Shown here piece after piece: positions 7,992-14,115 of a stretch of 18,790 nucleotides of DNA. Position 1 is the first letter of the stretch, and each line of letters begins with the position of its first letter. The stretch covers positions 1 through 18,790 of the forward strand of contig PCXM01000039.1 of NCBI GenBank assembly GCA_002771075.1, in the 5' to 3' direction. The position numbers and the translations under genes were made by a program. The notes beneath the pieces are model-generated. The model searched no databases, was not told the DNA's origin, and saw only the letters and a program-made list of their open reading frames with translations. The DNA comes from Candidatus Zambryskibacteria bacterium CG10_big_fil_rev_8_21_14_0_10_34_34. Lineage in GTDB: Bacteria; Patescibacteriota; Minisyncoccia; Phycocordibacterales; WO2-35-19.

Positions 7992-8207
7992 ATGAGAACT
8001 ACATTAAATATTTCAATGCCACCAAGTTTAAAGGAAAAGGTAAATAATCTTATCAAAAATAATGATTATGCTTCTGTAAGCGAATTATTTCGTGATGCAA
8101 TTCGTGCTCTTGAAGATCAAAAATTAGTAGAAGACATAATAGAAAGTGAGAGAGACTTTACTATTGGCAGATTTAAAAGGTTGCGTTCTTTGAAGGATTT
8201 AATGTAA
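7992..8207 (+). CDS. Ribbon-helix-helix antitoxin (CopG/ParD-like)
   Basis: 71-residue protein with a textbook ribbon-helix-helix N-terminus. The strand MRTTLNISMP is followed by helix SLKEKVNNLIKNN, the turn DYASVSE, and helix LFRDAIRALEDQ. The C-terminal tail (VEDIIESERDFTIGRFKRLRSLKDLM) would wrap the toxin. It is expected to dimerise, bind the palindrome just upstream through its beta ribbon, and neutralise the RelE-like toxin whose gene starts 4 nt after its stop. ATG 7992 was chosen because it starts the RHH strand and fits the promoter. It follows glyQS by 78 nt as a separate transcription unit. Family is clear; the partner is assigned by adjacency. Confidence 0.88.
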   Translation: MRTTLNISMPPSLKEKVNNLIKNNDYASVSELFRDAIRALEDQKLVEDIIESERDFTIGRFKRLRSLKDLM

Positions 8208-8211
8208 AATT

Positions 8212-8469
8212 ATGGTTATAGATTATTCTTTCAAGTTTTTAAAACAATTTAAAAAACTTCCAAAAAATGTAAAAGTAAAGTCAGTGCAAGTTGAAAAAAT
8301 ATTTAGAAAAAATCCTTTTGATCCAAAACTAAAAACTCATAAGTTGCACGGTTCAATGAAAGATTACTGGGCTTTTTCTATAAATTACTCGTATAGGATT
8401 GGTTTTACTTTTGTTGATGCTCAACATATAAGATTTCATGCAGTTGGTACACATGATATTTATAAATAA
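8212..8469 (+). CDS. RelE/YafQ-like mRNA interferase toxin
   Basis: 85-residue basic protein with the RelE/ParE-superfamily layout. It has helices SFKFLKQFKKLP and VKVKSVQVEKIFRKNPFDPKLKTHKLHG, then the strands DYWAFSINYSYRIGFTFV and HIRFHAVGTHDIY. The PFDPKLKTHKLHG block and the C-terminal GTHDIY with a conserved His are typical of YafQ/RelE-type ribosome-dependent mRNA interferases; ParE-type gyrase poisons share the fold but usually lack this His. It follows the RHH antitoxin by 4 nt in one operon. The AI-2E family gene comes 18 nt later with its own -10 box. No truncation seen. Confidence 0.87.
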   Translation: MVIDYSFKFLKQFKKLPKNVKVKSVQVEKIFRKNPFDPKLKTHKLHGSMKDYWAFSINYSYRIGFTFVDAQHIRFHAVGTHDIYK

Positions 8470-8471
8470 AA

Positions 8472-8480
8472 TGATATACT
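8472..8480 (+). promoter_or_regulatory. Extended -10 promoter of the AI-2E family gene
   Basis: TGATATACT gives TGn plus TATACT (8475-8480). It lies 7 nt before ATG 8488, in the 18-nt gap after the toxin gene. The gene can thus be transcribed independently of the toxin-antitoxin operon, as a leaderless mRNA. Confidence 0.6.
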
Positions 8481-8487
8481 TTTACAT

Positions 8488-9579
8488 ATGGATAATCGCT
8501 TAGGTGAAAAAATAATTCAAATAGGTTCAGGCACTATCATAAAAGCCTTACTTATTGTTGTTGCTTTTGTTACTTTTTATTATTTGCGAGATATTATTTT
8601 GGTGGTTTTATTTGCAGTTGTTATCGCCTCATCTGTAGAGCCGGGTACTCAATGGTTTTTGCGACGTCGGGTGCCGAGAGTTTTAGCAGTGCTACTCATA
8701 TATTTTGTGGCAGTAATGATTTTGGTTATAGTTTTTTATTTTCTCTTTTTACCACTCTTAAATCAGTTAGTAACATTGCTTTCTAGTTTGCCGGGGTATC
8801 TCGGTGAGCTTCAAGTTTGGAACCCTCTCCAAAATAGTGAGCTTTTATCATCAAGCTCTGTTATAGAAGGATTTTCTAAAAACTTCTCATTAGCTCAAAT
8901 AATAGAGCAAATTAATGCTTCTATTTCTAGTCTATCAAATGGATTTTTCTCTACTGCTAGCACGGTGTTTGGAGGAGTTTTAAGTTTTATTTTAGTGATA
9001 GTCCTTTCATTTTATTTATCTGTAGAATCTGCAGGTGTAGCCAATTTTTTACGTATTGTTACTCCGGCTAAAGATGAAAAATATATATTGGATTTGTGGA
9101 AAAGATCTCAACATAAAATAGGTCTTTGGATGCAGGGGCAGATAGTTTTGGCTGTTATTGTGGCTATGCTTGTCTTTTTGGGACTTACTTTGTTTAGAGT
9201 AGAAAATGCTCTTTTGCTTGCAGTTTTGGCTGGTATTTTTGAGATTATCCCTATCTTCGGTCCGATTTTAGCAGCTATCCCAGCGGTAACATTGACTCTT
9301 GTTTCTGGCGGTATGACAGATGCTCTTTTAGTAGTTGGTCTTTATATAATTATTCAACAGTTTGAAAACCAACTTATTTATCCATTAGTTGTGCGTAAAA
9401 TCGTTGGAGTGCCACCTCTTTTATCTATCTTGGCTTTGATAGTGGGATATAAATTAGCGGGGTTTGTAGGTCTTTTGATTTCGGTGCCTTTAGCTACAAT
9501 GATTGTAGAATTATTAAATGATATTGGTGCCAATAAGGTTGCTGAAGTCAAGCGCTTGCAAAGTAGCTCTAAAAAATAG
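8488..9579 (+). CDS. AI-2E family (PerM/YdiK-like) membrane transporter
   Basis: 363-residue integral membrane protein of the AI-2E/UPF0118 family. Members are implicated in export of diverse small molecules or in Na+/H+ antiport, and the substrate cannot be told from sequence. There are two N-terminal membrane segments (about 19-50 and 64-95). An amphipathic soluble stretch follows (about 100-155), then further helices starting at GGVLSFILVIVLSFYL. The C-terminal half carries the family signature EIIPIFGPILAAIPA and the re-entrant/oligomerisation region QFENQLIYPLVVRKIVGVPPLLSILALIVGYKL. Length is normal for the family. metG begins 12 nt after the stop and shows no promoter of its own, so the two are probably cotranscribed. 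Confidence 0.9.
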   Translation: MDNRLGEKIIQIGSGTIIKALLIVVAFVTFYYLRDIILVVLFAVVIASSVEPGTQWFLRRRVPRVLAVLLIYFVAVMILVIVFYFLFLPLLNQLVTLLSSLPGYLGELQVWNPLQNSELLSSSSVIEGFSKNFSLAQIIEQINASISSLSNGFFSTASTVFGGVLSFILVIVLSFYLSVESAGVANFLRIVTPAKDEKYILDLWKRSQHKIGLWMQGQIVLAVIVAMLVFLGLTLFRVENALLLAVLAGIFEIIPIFGPILAAIPAVTLTLVSGGMTDALLVVGLYIIIQQFENQLIYPLVVRKIVGVPPLLSILALIVGYKLAGFVGLLISVPLATMIVELLNDIGANKVAEVKRLQSSSKK

Positions 9580-9591
9580 TATTCTTTTTTT

Positions 9592-11031
9592 GTGTCTAAA
9601 ACATTTTACATTACAACTACACTTCCTTATGTAAACGCAGACCTTCATATGGGTCATGCGCTTGAATTTGTGCGGGCTGATTCAATTGCTCGTTACAAAA
9701 AGTTGGCAGGCTTTGATGTATTTTTTAATACAGGTACTGATGAGCATGGGATGAAAATTTTTGAAACAGCTAAAGAAGCGGGTATATCCCCAAAAGAATT
9801 TGTAGACGATGCTTTCAAGAGATTTAAAGAACAGGTCCAGTCTTTTGGTATATCAGATGATGTTCACTATGTACGTACGACAGATGAAAGACATGAAAAA
9901 TCTGCTCAAAAGTTTTGGCAAAAAGTTTTAGACAATGGATTTATTTACAAAAAGAATTACAAAAGAAAATACTGTGTTGGTTGTGAAGAAGAAAAAACAG
10001 AATCAGAGTTGGTAAATGGTAGATGCACTATTCACACAAACAGAGAGATTGAAATCATAGATGAAGAAAATTATTTTTTCGCTTTTTCTAAATTTCAAGA
10101 AAAACTTTTGAAATTTTATGAAAAAAATCATGAGTTTGTCATACCAAAGTTTCGTTACAATGAAGTTATCTCTTTTGTAAAAAATGGTTTAGAAGATTTT
10201 AGTATTTCTCGTTTGAAAAGTAAGATGCCGTGGGGTATTCCGGTACCAAACGATGACGAACACATAATGTATGTTTGGTTTGACGCTTTGACCAACTACA
10301 TATCTACTTTAGGGTGGGGTACTGAAAATGAAAAATATTTTGATAAATATTGGAAAGAGGGTACTCCCACTCAATATTGTGGTAAAGATAATACTCGTTT
10401 TCAAGCCATAATGTGGCAAGCAATGCTTATGGCGGCTGATGTGTCAGATACCTATCAAATAGTAGTCAATGGTCACATTACAGGAGAAGGAGGTGTCAAG
10501 ATGTCTAAATCACTTGGTAATATTGTAGATCCTAAAAAAGTTTCGGCTGAATATGGAACAGATGCTTTGAGGTATTTTCTACTAAGAGAGGTTTCTAGCT
10601 TTGAAGATAGTCCGTTTTCTGAAGAAAGATTTAAAGAAACTTATAATGCCAACTTAGCAAACGGTTTGGGGAATCTGGTATCCAGAGTAATGAAGATGGC
10701 GGAAGACAATTTAGATAAACCAGTAGAAATTTCTGAACGGGAAGATATGCAAGAATTTTTTGATTATTTAAATAAATTTGAGATTAATAAATCATGTGAT
10801 TTTATTTGGAGCAAAATAGGGGAAATGGATAAATTTATCCAAGAAATGGAACCGTTTAAAATAGTAAAAACAGATAAAGAAAAGGGGCAAAAAATTATTT
10901 CTGATTTAGTTATCAAACTTTACTATGTTGCAAGAATGTTAAATCCGATATTGCCCGAAACTTCAGAAAAAATAAAAGAACTCATAAAACAAAACAAATC
11001 TCCAGACAAACCTCTTTTTATTAGAAAATAA
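9592..11031 (+). CDS. metG: Methionyl-tRNA synthetase, short form
   Basis: Charges initiator and elongator tRNA-Met. Class I motifs: YITTTLPYVNADLHMGHAL (HIGH as HMGH), the zinc knuckle CVGCEEEKTESELVNGRC with TIHTN after it (one CxxC plus CxxH set), AFSKFQEKLLKFYEKN, MYVWFDALTNYIS, and KMSKS in GGVKMSKSLGN (about 10500). The anticodon-binding helical domain runs to the end and contains the NLGNL-like ANGLGNLVSRV. At 479 residues it lacks the C-terminal EMAP/OB tRNA-binding domain of longer MetRS, as is common in reduced genomes. It starts with GTG 12 nt after the AI-2E gene, with no Shine-Dalgarno, and the sequence from GTG onward matches the family from the first strand. Identity is certain. 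Confidence 0.97.
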   Translation: MSKTFYITTTLPYVNADLHMGHALEFVRADSIARYKKLAGFDVFFNTGTDEHGMKIFETAKEAGISPKEFVDDAFKRFKEQVQSFGISDDVHYVRTTDERHEKSAQKFWQKVLDNGFIYKKNYKRKYCVGCEEEKTESELVNGRCTIHTNREIEIIDEENYFFAFSKFQEKLLKFYEKNHEFVIPKFRYNEVISFVKNGLEDFSISRLKSKMPWGIPVPNDDEHIMYVWFDALTNYISTLGWGTENEKYFDKYWKEGTPTQYCGKDNTRFQAIMWQAMLMAADVSDTYQIVVNGHITGEGGVKMSKSLGNIVDPKKVSAEYGTDALRYFLLREVSSFEDSPFSEERFKETYNANLANGLGNLVSRVMKMAEDNLDKPVEISEREDMQEFFDYLNKFEINKSCDFIWSKIGEMDKFIQEMEPFKIVKTDKEKGQKIISDLVIKLYYVARMLNPILPETSEKIKELIKQNKSPDKPLFIRK

Positions 11032-11033
11032 CT

Positions 11034-11092
11034 CACCCCTCGTATCTTTTTTCTTTTTTATTTCCCCTTTAATGTAATGGGGATTAAGGGTG
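11034..11092 (+). other. Weak nested hairpin in the metG-tatD gap
   Basis: CACCC (11034-11038) can pair with GGGTG (11088-11092), and TCCCC (11063-11067) with GGGGA (11079-11083). A pyrimidine- and T-rich run lies between 11042 and 11063. It may contribute to 3' end formation of metG, but the stems are short and the order is not that of a standard intrinsic terminator. Confidence 0.3.
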
Positions 11093-11099
11093 TTATGTT
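11091..11099 (+). promoter_or_regulatory. Candidate extended -10 promoter of tatD
   Basis: TGTTATGTT gives TGn plus TATGTT (11094-11099), 11 nt before ATG 11111. The -10 hexamer is weaker than others in the window, but the spacing agrees with the leaderless pattern. Confidence 0.4.
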
Positions 11100-11110
11100 A
11101 AGATTAAATA

Positions 11111-11995
11111 ATGAGATACATAGACATACATTGTCATTTAGATTCTCTAGATTATGACTCTGATAGAGAAGAAGTTTTGGCACGGATGGGGGAAAGGGAA
11201 ATAGGGGCTATAACTATTGGAGCTGATTTGGAAAGTTCCAAAAAAGCGGTTGATATCGCGGAGCAAAACGAAAATGTTTGGGCTTGCATTGGAGTGCATC
11301 CCAATCATCTAATAGAAAAACCAGATAATATTCAAAAATCCCAAGGGGAACCCTTAGGGGTATTTTTTCAAGGGTTCCCCTTGGAATTTTCCTCTCTTAA
11401 TATAAGAGAGGTAGAGACGAATAGTCCGGGTGAGTTATTTGATAAAGAAAAATTTTCAAAATTAGTTAAAAATCCTAAAGTTGTTGGTATAGGGGAATGT
11501 GGTCTTGATTATTTTCGTATTAAAAATGAATCAGAAAAAGAAAAACAAAAAAAATTATTTCAAGACCAAATAGAATTTGCTATAAAACACAATAAGTTAC
11601 TGATGCTCCACATAAGAAATGCTTATGATGATTCTTTGGATATTTTAGGGAGTTACAAAAAAACTTACGGAGAAAAATTAAAAGGTAATGTCCATTTTTT
11701 TGCTGGAGATGTGTCAGTGGCCAAAAAGTTTTTAGATATAGGTTTTAGTATGTCTTTTACGGGAGTGATCACTTTCACACACGACTATGACGAAGTAATT
11801 AAATTTATTCCTCAAGATTCAATAATGACAGAAACAGATGCGCCGTGGGTAGCTCCAATACCTTTTCGTGGGAAAAGAAATGAGCCATCTTATGTGATTG
11901 AAGTTATAAAAAAACTAGCAGAAATAAGAGGAGAAAATGTAGAAGTGTTAAATAACCAAATATTAGAAAACGCTAAACGAGTTTTTGGAATTTGA
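11111..11995 (+). CDS. tatD: TatD family metal-dependent hydrolase (DNase) with a palindrome-encoded insertion
   Basis: TatD proteins are TIM-barrel metal-dependent 3'-5' nucleases acting in DNA repair and turnover. Metal-binding and active-site motifs are present in order: YIDIHCHLD at the N-terminus, GVHPNH (about residue 60), GIGECGLDY (catalytic Glu), LLMLHIRNA (His), NVHFFAGD (His) and MTETDAPW (Asp). The protein is 294 residues against about 255-265 for the family. The excess is a segment of about 40 residues between GVHPNHLIE and FDKEKFSKLVKNPKVVGIG, where homologues normally have only a few residues. That segment is encoded by two adjacent palindromes (11335-11411) read in frame. The barrel motifs are untouched, so activity is probably retained. 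Stop is TGA, which shows that UGA is not reassigned. It is followed by a long inverted repeat. Confidence 0.92.
   Translation: MRYIDIHCHLDSLDYDSDREEVLARMGEREIGAITIGADLESSKKAVDIAEQNENVWACIGVHPNHLIEKPDNIQKSQGEPLGVFFQGFPLEFSSLNIREVETNSPGELFDKEKFSKLVKNPKVVGIGECGLDYFRIKNESEKEKQKKLFQDQIEFAIKHNKLLMLHIRNAYDDSLDILGSYKKTYGEKLKGNVHFFAGDVSVAKKFLDIGFSMSFTGVITFTHDYDEVIKFIPQDSIMTETDAPWVAPIPFRGKRNEPSYVIEVIKKLAEIRGENVEVLNNQILENAKRVFGI
11335..11390 (+). repeat. Palindromic element inside tatD
   Basis: CCAAGGGGAACCCTT (11341-11355) and AAGGGTTCCCCTTGG (11370-11384) form a perfect 15-bp inverted repeat with a 14-nt loop. With one mismatch the pairing extends outward through A/T bases to 11335 and 11390 (21 bp). 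It is far more GC-rich than its surroundings and is translated in frame, with no stop, as the extra loop of TatD. It resembles in-gene palindromic elements such as those of Rickettsia, by analogy only. Confidence 0.85.
11391..11411 (+). repeat. Second short palindrome inside tatD
   Basis: CCTCTCTTA-ATA-TAAGAGAGG is a perfect 9-bp inverted repeat with a 3-nt loop. It directly abuts the larger palindrome and is also translated in frame (SSLNIRE). Its adjacency suggests that both came in together as one element. Confidence 0.7.
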
Positions 11996-12000
11996 GCAGT

Positions 12001-12074
12001 AACCAATATAAAAACACTGTTTCAAGAGACTTATCCTTATGACCTAACGTAGAAACAGTGTTTTTATATTGGTT
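12001..12074. terminator. Long perfect inverted repeat after tatD; probable bidirectional terminator
   Basis: Bases 12001-12023 and 12052-12074 are perfect 23-bp reverse complements around a 28-nt loop. The inner core is CACTGTTTC/GAAACAGTG, followed on the plus strand by TTTTTATATTGG and then another T run (12072-12077). It begins 6 nt after the tatD stop. This is compatible with an intrinsic terminator, but the stem is longer and the loop larger than usual, so a palindromic mobile element is also possible. Confidence 0.6.
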
Positions 12075-12086
12075 TTTGTATAGTAT

Positions 12087-12115
12087 TTGGTTTTTTATAT
12101 TTATTATGATAGAGT
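12087..12115 (+). promoter_or_regulatory. Candidate promoter of the rpsF-ssb-rpsR operon
   Basis: TTGGTT (12087-12092), a 17-nt spacer, then TAGAGT (12110-12115) preceded by TGn (12107-12109). The start would be near 12121, giving a leader of about 84 nt, unlike the leaderless units elsewhere in the window. Confidence 0.45.
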
Positions 12116-12120
12116 GTTCA

Positions 12121-12204
12121 ATGCGGGTCAGAGGCGCATTTATTCTAATTGCCTCCAGTATTTCACCTATTTTAGGTGGAAGGTCCCACCCGTAAAATAA
12201 ATTT
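12121..12204 (+). promoter_or_regulatory. Structured leader of the S6/S18 operon; candidate ribosomal-protein autoregulatory element
   Basis: Three stems can form together: CGGGT (12124-12128) with ACCCG (12188-12192) closing the element; GAGGC (12131-12135) with GCCTC (12151-12155); and TTTCACCTA (12161-12169) with TAGGTGGAA (12173-12181), which uses one G-U pair. The closing stem ends 12 nt before the rpsF ATG. S6:S18-binding leaders are known upstream of rpsF in many bacteria. Assignment rests on position and folding, not on a recognised consensus. Confidence 0.5.
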
Positions 12205-12702
12205 ATGAAAGAAGATATTTTAGAAGAGTCCCAGGTGTATGAAGTAGGTTTTCATTTATTACCTACAGTTCCAGAAGAGAATCTAGAAGCGGTAGTTACT
12301 AATCTTCAAAGTTTAATAACTAAGGGTGGAGGCACTATCATCTCGGAAGAATTTCCTAAGATGAGGCCATTGGCTTATGATATAAAAAAGAGAATAGATA
12401 TAAAACACATAACTTTTAGCAAGGCATATTTTGGTTGGGTCAAGTTTGAAGCCACTTCAGATTTATTGGGTAAGATAAATAATGGTTTTAAGACTGCTGA
12501 AAATGTTTTAAGATTTATCATAGTCAAAACGGTGAGAGAAAACACTATGCAGTTGGTTAAATCCCCAATTTCAAAGAGAGATGAAAACAGAGAAGAAAAA
12601 AGTATTCCTACCGTAGAAAAACCTTCAGTTAAAAAGGTTAAAATCTCTGATGATGAATTAGATAAGAGTATTGACCAACTTGTAACTGACCAAATTTTAT
12701 AA
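12205..12702 (+). CDS. rpsF: 30S ribosomal protein S6
   Basis: S6 forms a heterodimer with S18 on the 30S platform and binds 16S rRNA. The ferredoxin-like core is visible from VYEVGFHLLPTVPEENLEAVVTNLQSLI through GGGTIISEEFPKMRPLAYDIKK to KAYFGWVKFEA, ending in NVLRFIIVKTVREN. The protein is 165 residues. It has a short N-terminal extension (MKEDILEESQ) and a charged tail of about 45 residues beyond the core, KSPISKRDENREEKSIP and onward. It heads the operon rpsF-ssb-rpsR, with ssb 16 nt downstream. A structured leader of about 84 nt precedes it, and no Shine-Dalgarno is seen. Confidence 0.95.
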   Translation: MKEDILEESQVYEVGFHLLPTVPEENLEAVVTNLQSLITKGGGTIISEEFPKMRPLAYDIKKRIDIKHITFSKAYFGWVKFEATSDLLGKINNGFKTAENVLRFIIVKTVRENTMQLVKSPISKRDENREEKSIPTVEKPSVKKVKISDDELDKSIDQLVTDQIL

Positions 12703-12718
12703 GTATAAATTAAAAATT

Positions 12719-13171
12719 ATGTATATAAATAAAGCTTTTATTTACGGAAATCTAACTAGGGATCCAGAATTAAAATCTTTGCCCTCTGGCTCTCAAGTGT
12801 GTGAATTTGGTGTTGCCACAAATCGTGTTTGGAAAGATAAAAATGGCGTCAAACAAGAATCAGCAGACTTTCACAATATCGTAGTTTTTGGTAGGCAAGC
12901 GGAACTAGTCAAACAATATCTTAATAAAGGAGCCGGGGTATTTTTGGAAGGTAGGATCCAAACTAGAAGTTGGGAGGCAGGGGATGGTACCAAAAGATAC
13001 AGGACAGAAATCGTAGCCGATAGAATCCAATTTGGTCCTAAAAGTGGAGCTACTTCAGCTGGCTCTTATGAACAAAAAAATTCTGGAGATAAATCAAAAA
13101 ATAAAGAAGCTGAAGCTCCCGCTATAGAGTATCCAGAAGAAGAGATTAATTCGGAAGATATTCCTTTTTAA
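12719..13171 (+). CDS. ssb: Single-stranded DNA-binding protein
   Basis: Binds and protects single-stranded DNA during replication, recombination and repair. The OB fold covers residues 1-110: MYINKAFIYGNLTRDPELKSLPSG, VCEFGVATNRVWKDKNG, ESADFHNIVVFGRQAELVKQYL, KGAGVFLEGRIQTRSW, and YRTEIVADRIQFG. A short linker rich in K, S and E leads to the acidic C-terminal tip EEINSEDIPF, the usual partner-binding tail. The 150-residue length is normal. It sits between rpsF and rpsR, an arrangement widely conserved in bacteria. No Shine-Dalgarno; the ATG is preceded by TTAAAAATT. Confidence 0.97.
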   Translation: MYINKAFIYGNLTRDPELKSLPSGSQVCEFGVATNRVWKDKNGVKQESADFHNIVVFGRQAELVKQYLNKGAGVFLEGRIQTRSWEAGDGTKRYRTEIVADRIQFGPKSGATSAGSYEQKNSGDKSKNKEAEAPAIEYPEEEINSEDIPF

Positions 13172-13206
13172 TACCTCTTACACATTAAACGATTAAACAA
13201 AACATT

Positions 13207-13416
13207 ATGACAAATAAACAAAATTGCTACTTTAAACAAAATGGTATTAAATATGTTGATTATAAAGATACAGAACTCTTAAAAAAATTTATAAATCCTC
13301 ACGCCAGAATTCTTACTAAAAAGAAAACAGGTGTCTCCAATGAGTATCAAAAAAAACTCTCTGTCGCCATAAAACGCGCCCGCTTTATGGCTTTGCTCCC
13401 ATATTTGAGTAGGTAA
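13207..13416 (+). CDS. rpsR: 30S ribosomal protein S18
   Basis: Partner of S6 on the 30S platform. The 69-residue chain has the S18 pattern CYFKQNGIKYVDYKDTELLKKFINPHARILTKKKTG followed by SNEYQKKLSVAIKRARFMALLPYLSR, which matches the conserved R-x-TG...RxLaxAIKRARxMALLPY ending. Only one Cys of the possible zinc ribbon remains near the N-terminus. It is the last gene of the rpsF-ssb-rpsR operon, starting 35 nt after ssb. A hairpin shared with the convergent efp gene follows. Confidence 0.96.
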   Translation: MTNKQNCYFKQNGIKYVDYKDTELLKKFINPHARILTKKKTGVSNEYQKKLSVAIKRARFMALLPYLSR

Positions 13417-13425
13417 AAAATGTCA

Positions 13426-13464
13426 AAATGTTGAACACCGAGTGTTCAACAGTGTTCAACATTT
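13426..13464 (-). terminator. Terminator hairpin of efp with alternative stems
   Basis: On the minus strand GTTGAACAC (13450-13442), a 3-nt loop, and GTGTTCAAC (13438-13430) are followed by ATTTTGACATTTTTT. A second direct copy of AGTGTTCAAC (13451-13460) allows a competing 13-bp stem between 13426-13438 and 13452-13464. The T run after the stem points to termination of efp; the hairpin may also stop rpsR readthrough. Confidence 0.65.
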
Positions 13465-13482
13465 GTTATGCATCTTGCTTGC

Positions 13483-14043
13483 CTACACTCTCGACACGTA
13501 CTCTCCGTTTTCAGTATTAATAACGATAGTGTCTCCTTCGTTAACGAAAAGGGGAGCATTGACCCTTGCACCCGTTTCTACTTTGACTACTTTATTGCCA
13601 CCTTGAGCAGTGTTGCCTTTGATGGCAGGAGGAGCTTCTACCACTTTCAATTCAATTTTAATAGGAAGTTTAACTCCCACTATTTTTTCATTGAAGAGCA
13701 TCGCTTGGACTACAGAGTCTTTTTTTAAAAATTTTGCACCTGTCCCTATTTTATCTTCTGTTAATGTAAATCTTTTTGAGGGGTCATCATCTTCGTGGAA
13801 CCAATATTCATTTTTTTGAGTATAAATAAATTTTATATTTTGTTTTTCTACTTCCGCCTCTTCAACTTTTTCTGATTGATGGAAGGAATTTTCTGTCATC
13901 CTACCTGTTATAAGGTTTCTTAATTTGGTTGCATTGACCGGCTTTCTTTGTTGTTTGCGGAAAACATGGGAAGCTAATACTTCCCACGGCTCCCCGTTAT
14001 ATGTAATGATTTTACCGATTGTGACTTGATTGTAATCTAACAT
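13483..14043 (-). CDS. efp: Elongation factor P with atypical loop
   Basis: EF-P relieves ribosome stalling at polyproline stretches. The three-domain pattern is clear. Domain I (KOW-like) is TIGKIITYNGEPWEVLASHVF...KPVNATKLRNLITGRMTENSFH. Domain II contains FIYTQKNEYWFHEDDDPSKRFTL. Domain III (OB) ends VVEAPPAIKGNTAQGGNKVVKVETGARVNAPLFVNEGD, the usual EF-P signature. Length is 186 residues, normal. The domain I loop reads FRKQQRKPVNATK where most bacteria have a PGKG-type sequence whose tip Lys or Arg is modified; here it is one residue longer and has no PGKG. ATG 14043 is 7 nt after a TATATT box. It follows hicA of the second pair by 72 nt. Confidence 0.94.
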   Translation of the reverse strand: MLDYNQVTIGKIITYNGEPWEVLASHVFRKQQRKPVNATKLRNLITGRMTENSFHQSEKVEEAEVEKQNIKFIYTQKNEYWFHEDDDPSKRFTLTEDKIGTGAKFLKKDSVVQAMLFNEKIVGVKLPIKIELKVVEAPPAIKGNTAQGGNKVVKVETGARVNAPLFVNEGDTIVINTENGEYVSRV

Positions 14044-14080
14044 AGCTTAAAATATAGCGTATTTTAAGCTTAAAATATAG
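14044..14080 (-). promoter_or_regulatory. efp promoter region with palindrome and 14-nt direct repeat
   Basis: On the minus strand a TATATT box (14056-14051) lies 7 nt before the efp ATG. AGCTTAAAATATAG occurs twice on the plus strand (14044-14057 and 14067-14080), duplicating the -10 box. TATTTTAAGCTTAAAATA (14060-14077) is a perfect palindrome. These could be an operator, or simply A/T-rich repetition. Confidence 0.45.
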
Positions 14081-14115
14081 TTGACAAAAATAATATTTAA
14101 TTATATTTTCTGCTT

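Noticed and set aside
13426..13464. CRISPR-like repeat from the repeated GTGTTCAAC units
   Set aside because: Only two short tandem copies plus one inverted copy, with no spacers; it reads as a terminator hairpin.
13468..13819. Plus-strand open frames opposite efp
   Set aside because: They run antisense to a clear EF-P gene and show no protein-family pattern.
14081..14107. Plus-strand TTGACA with a downstream TATATT
   Set aside because: The spacer is only 15 nt and no plus-strand gene follows; it faces into the 3' end of minus-strand hicA.
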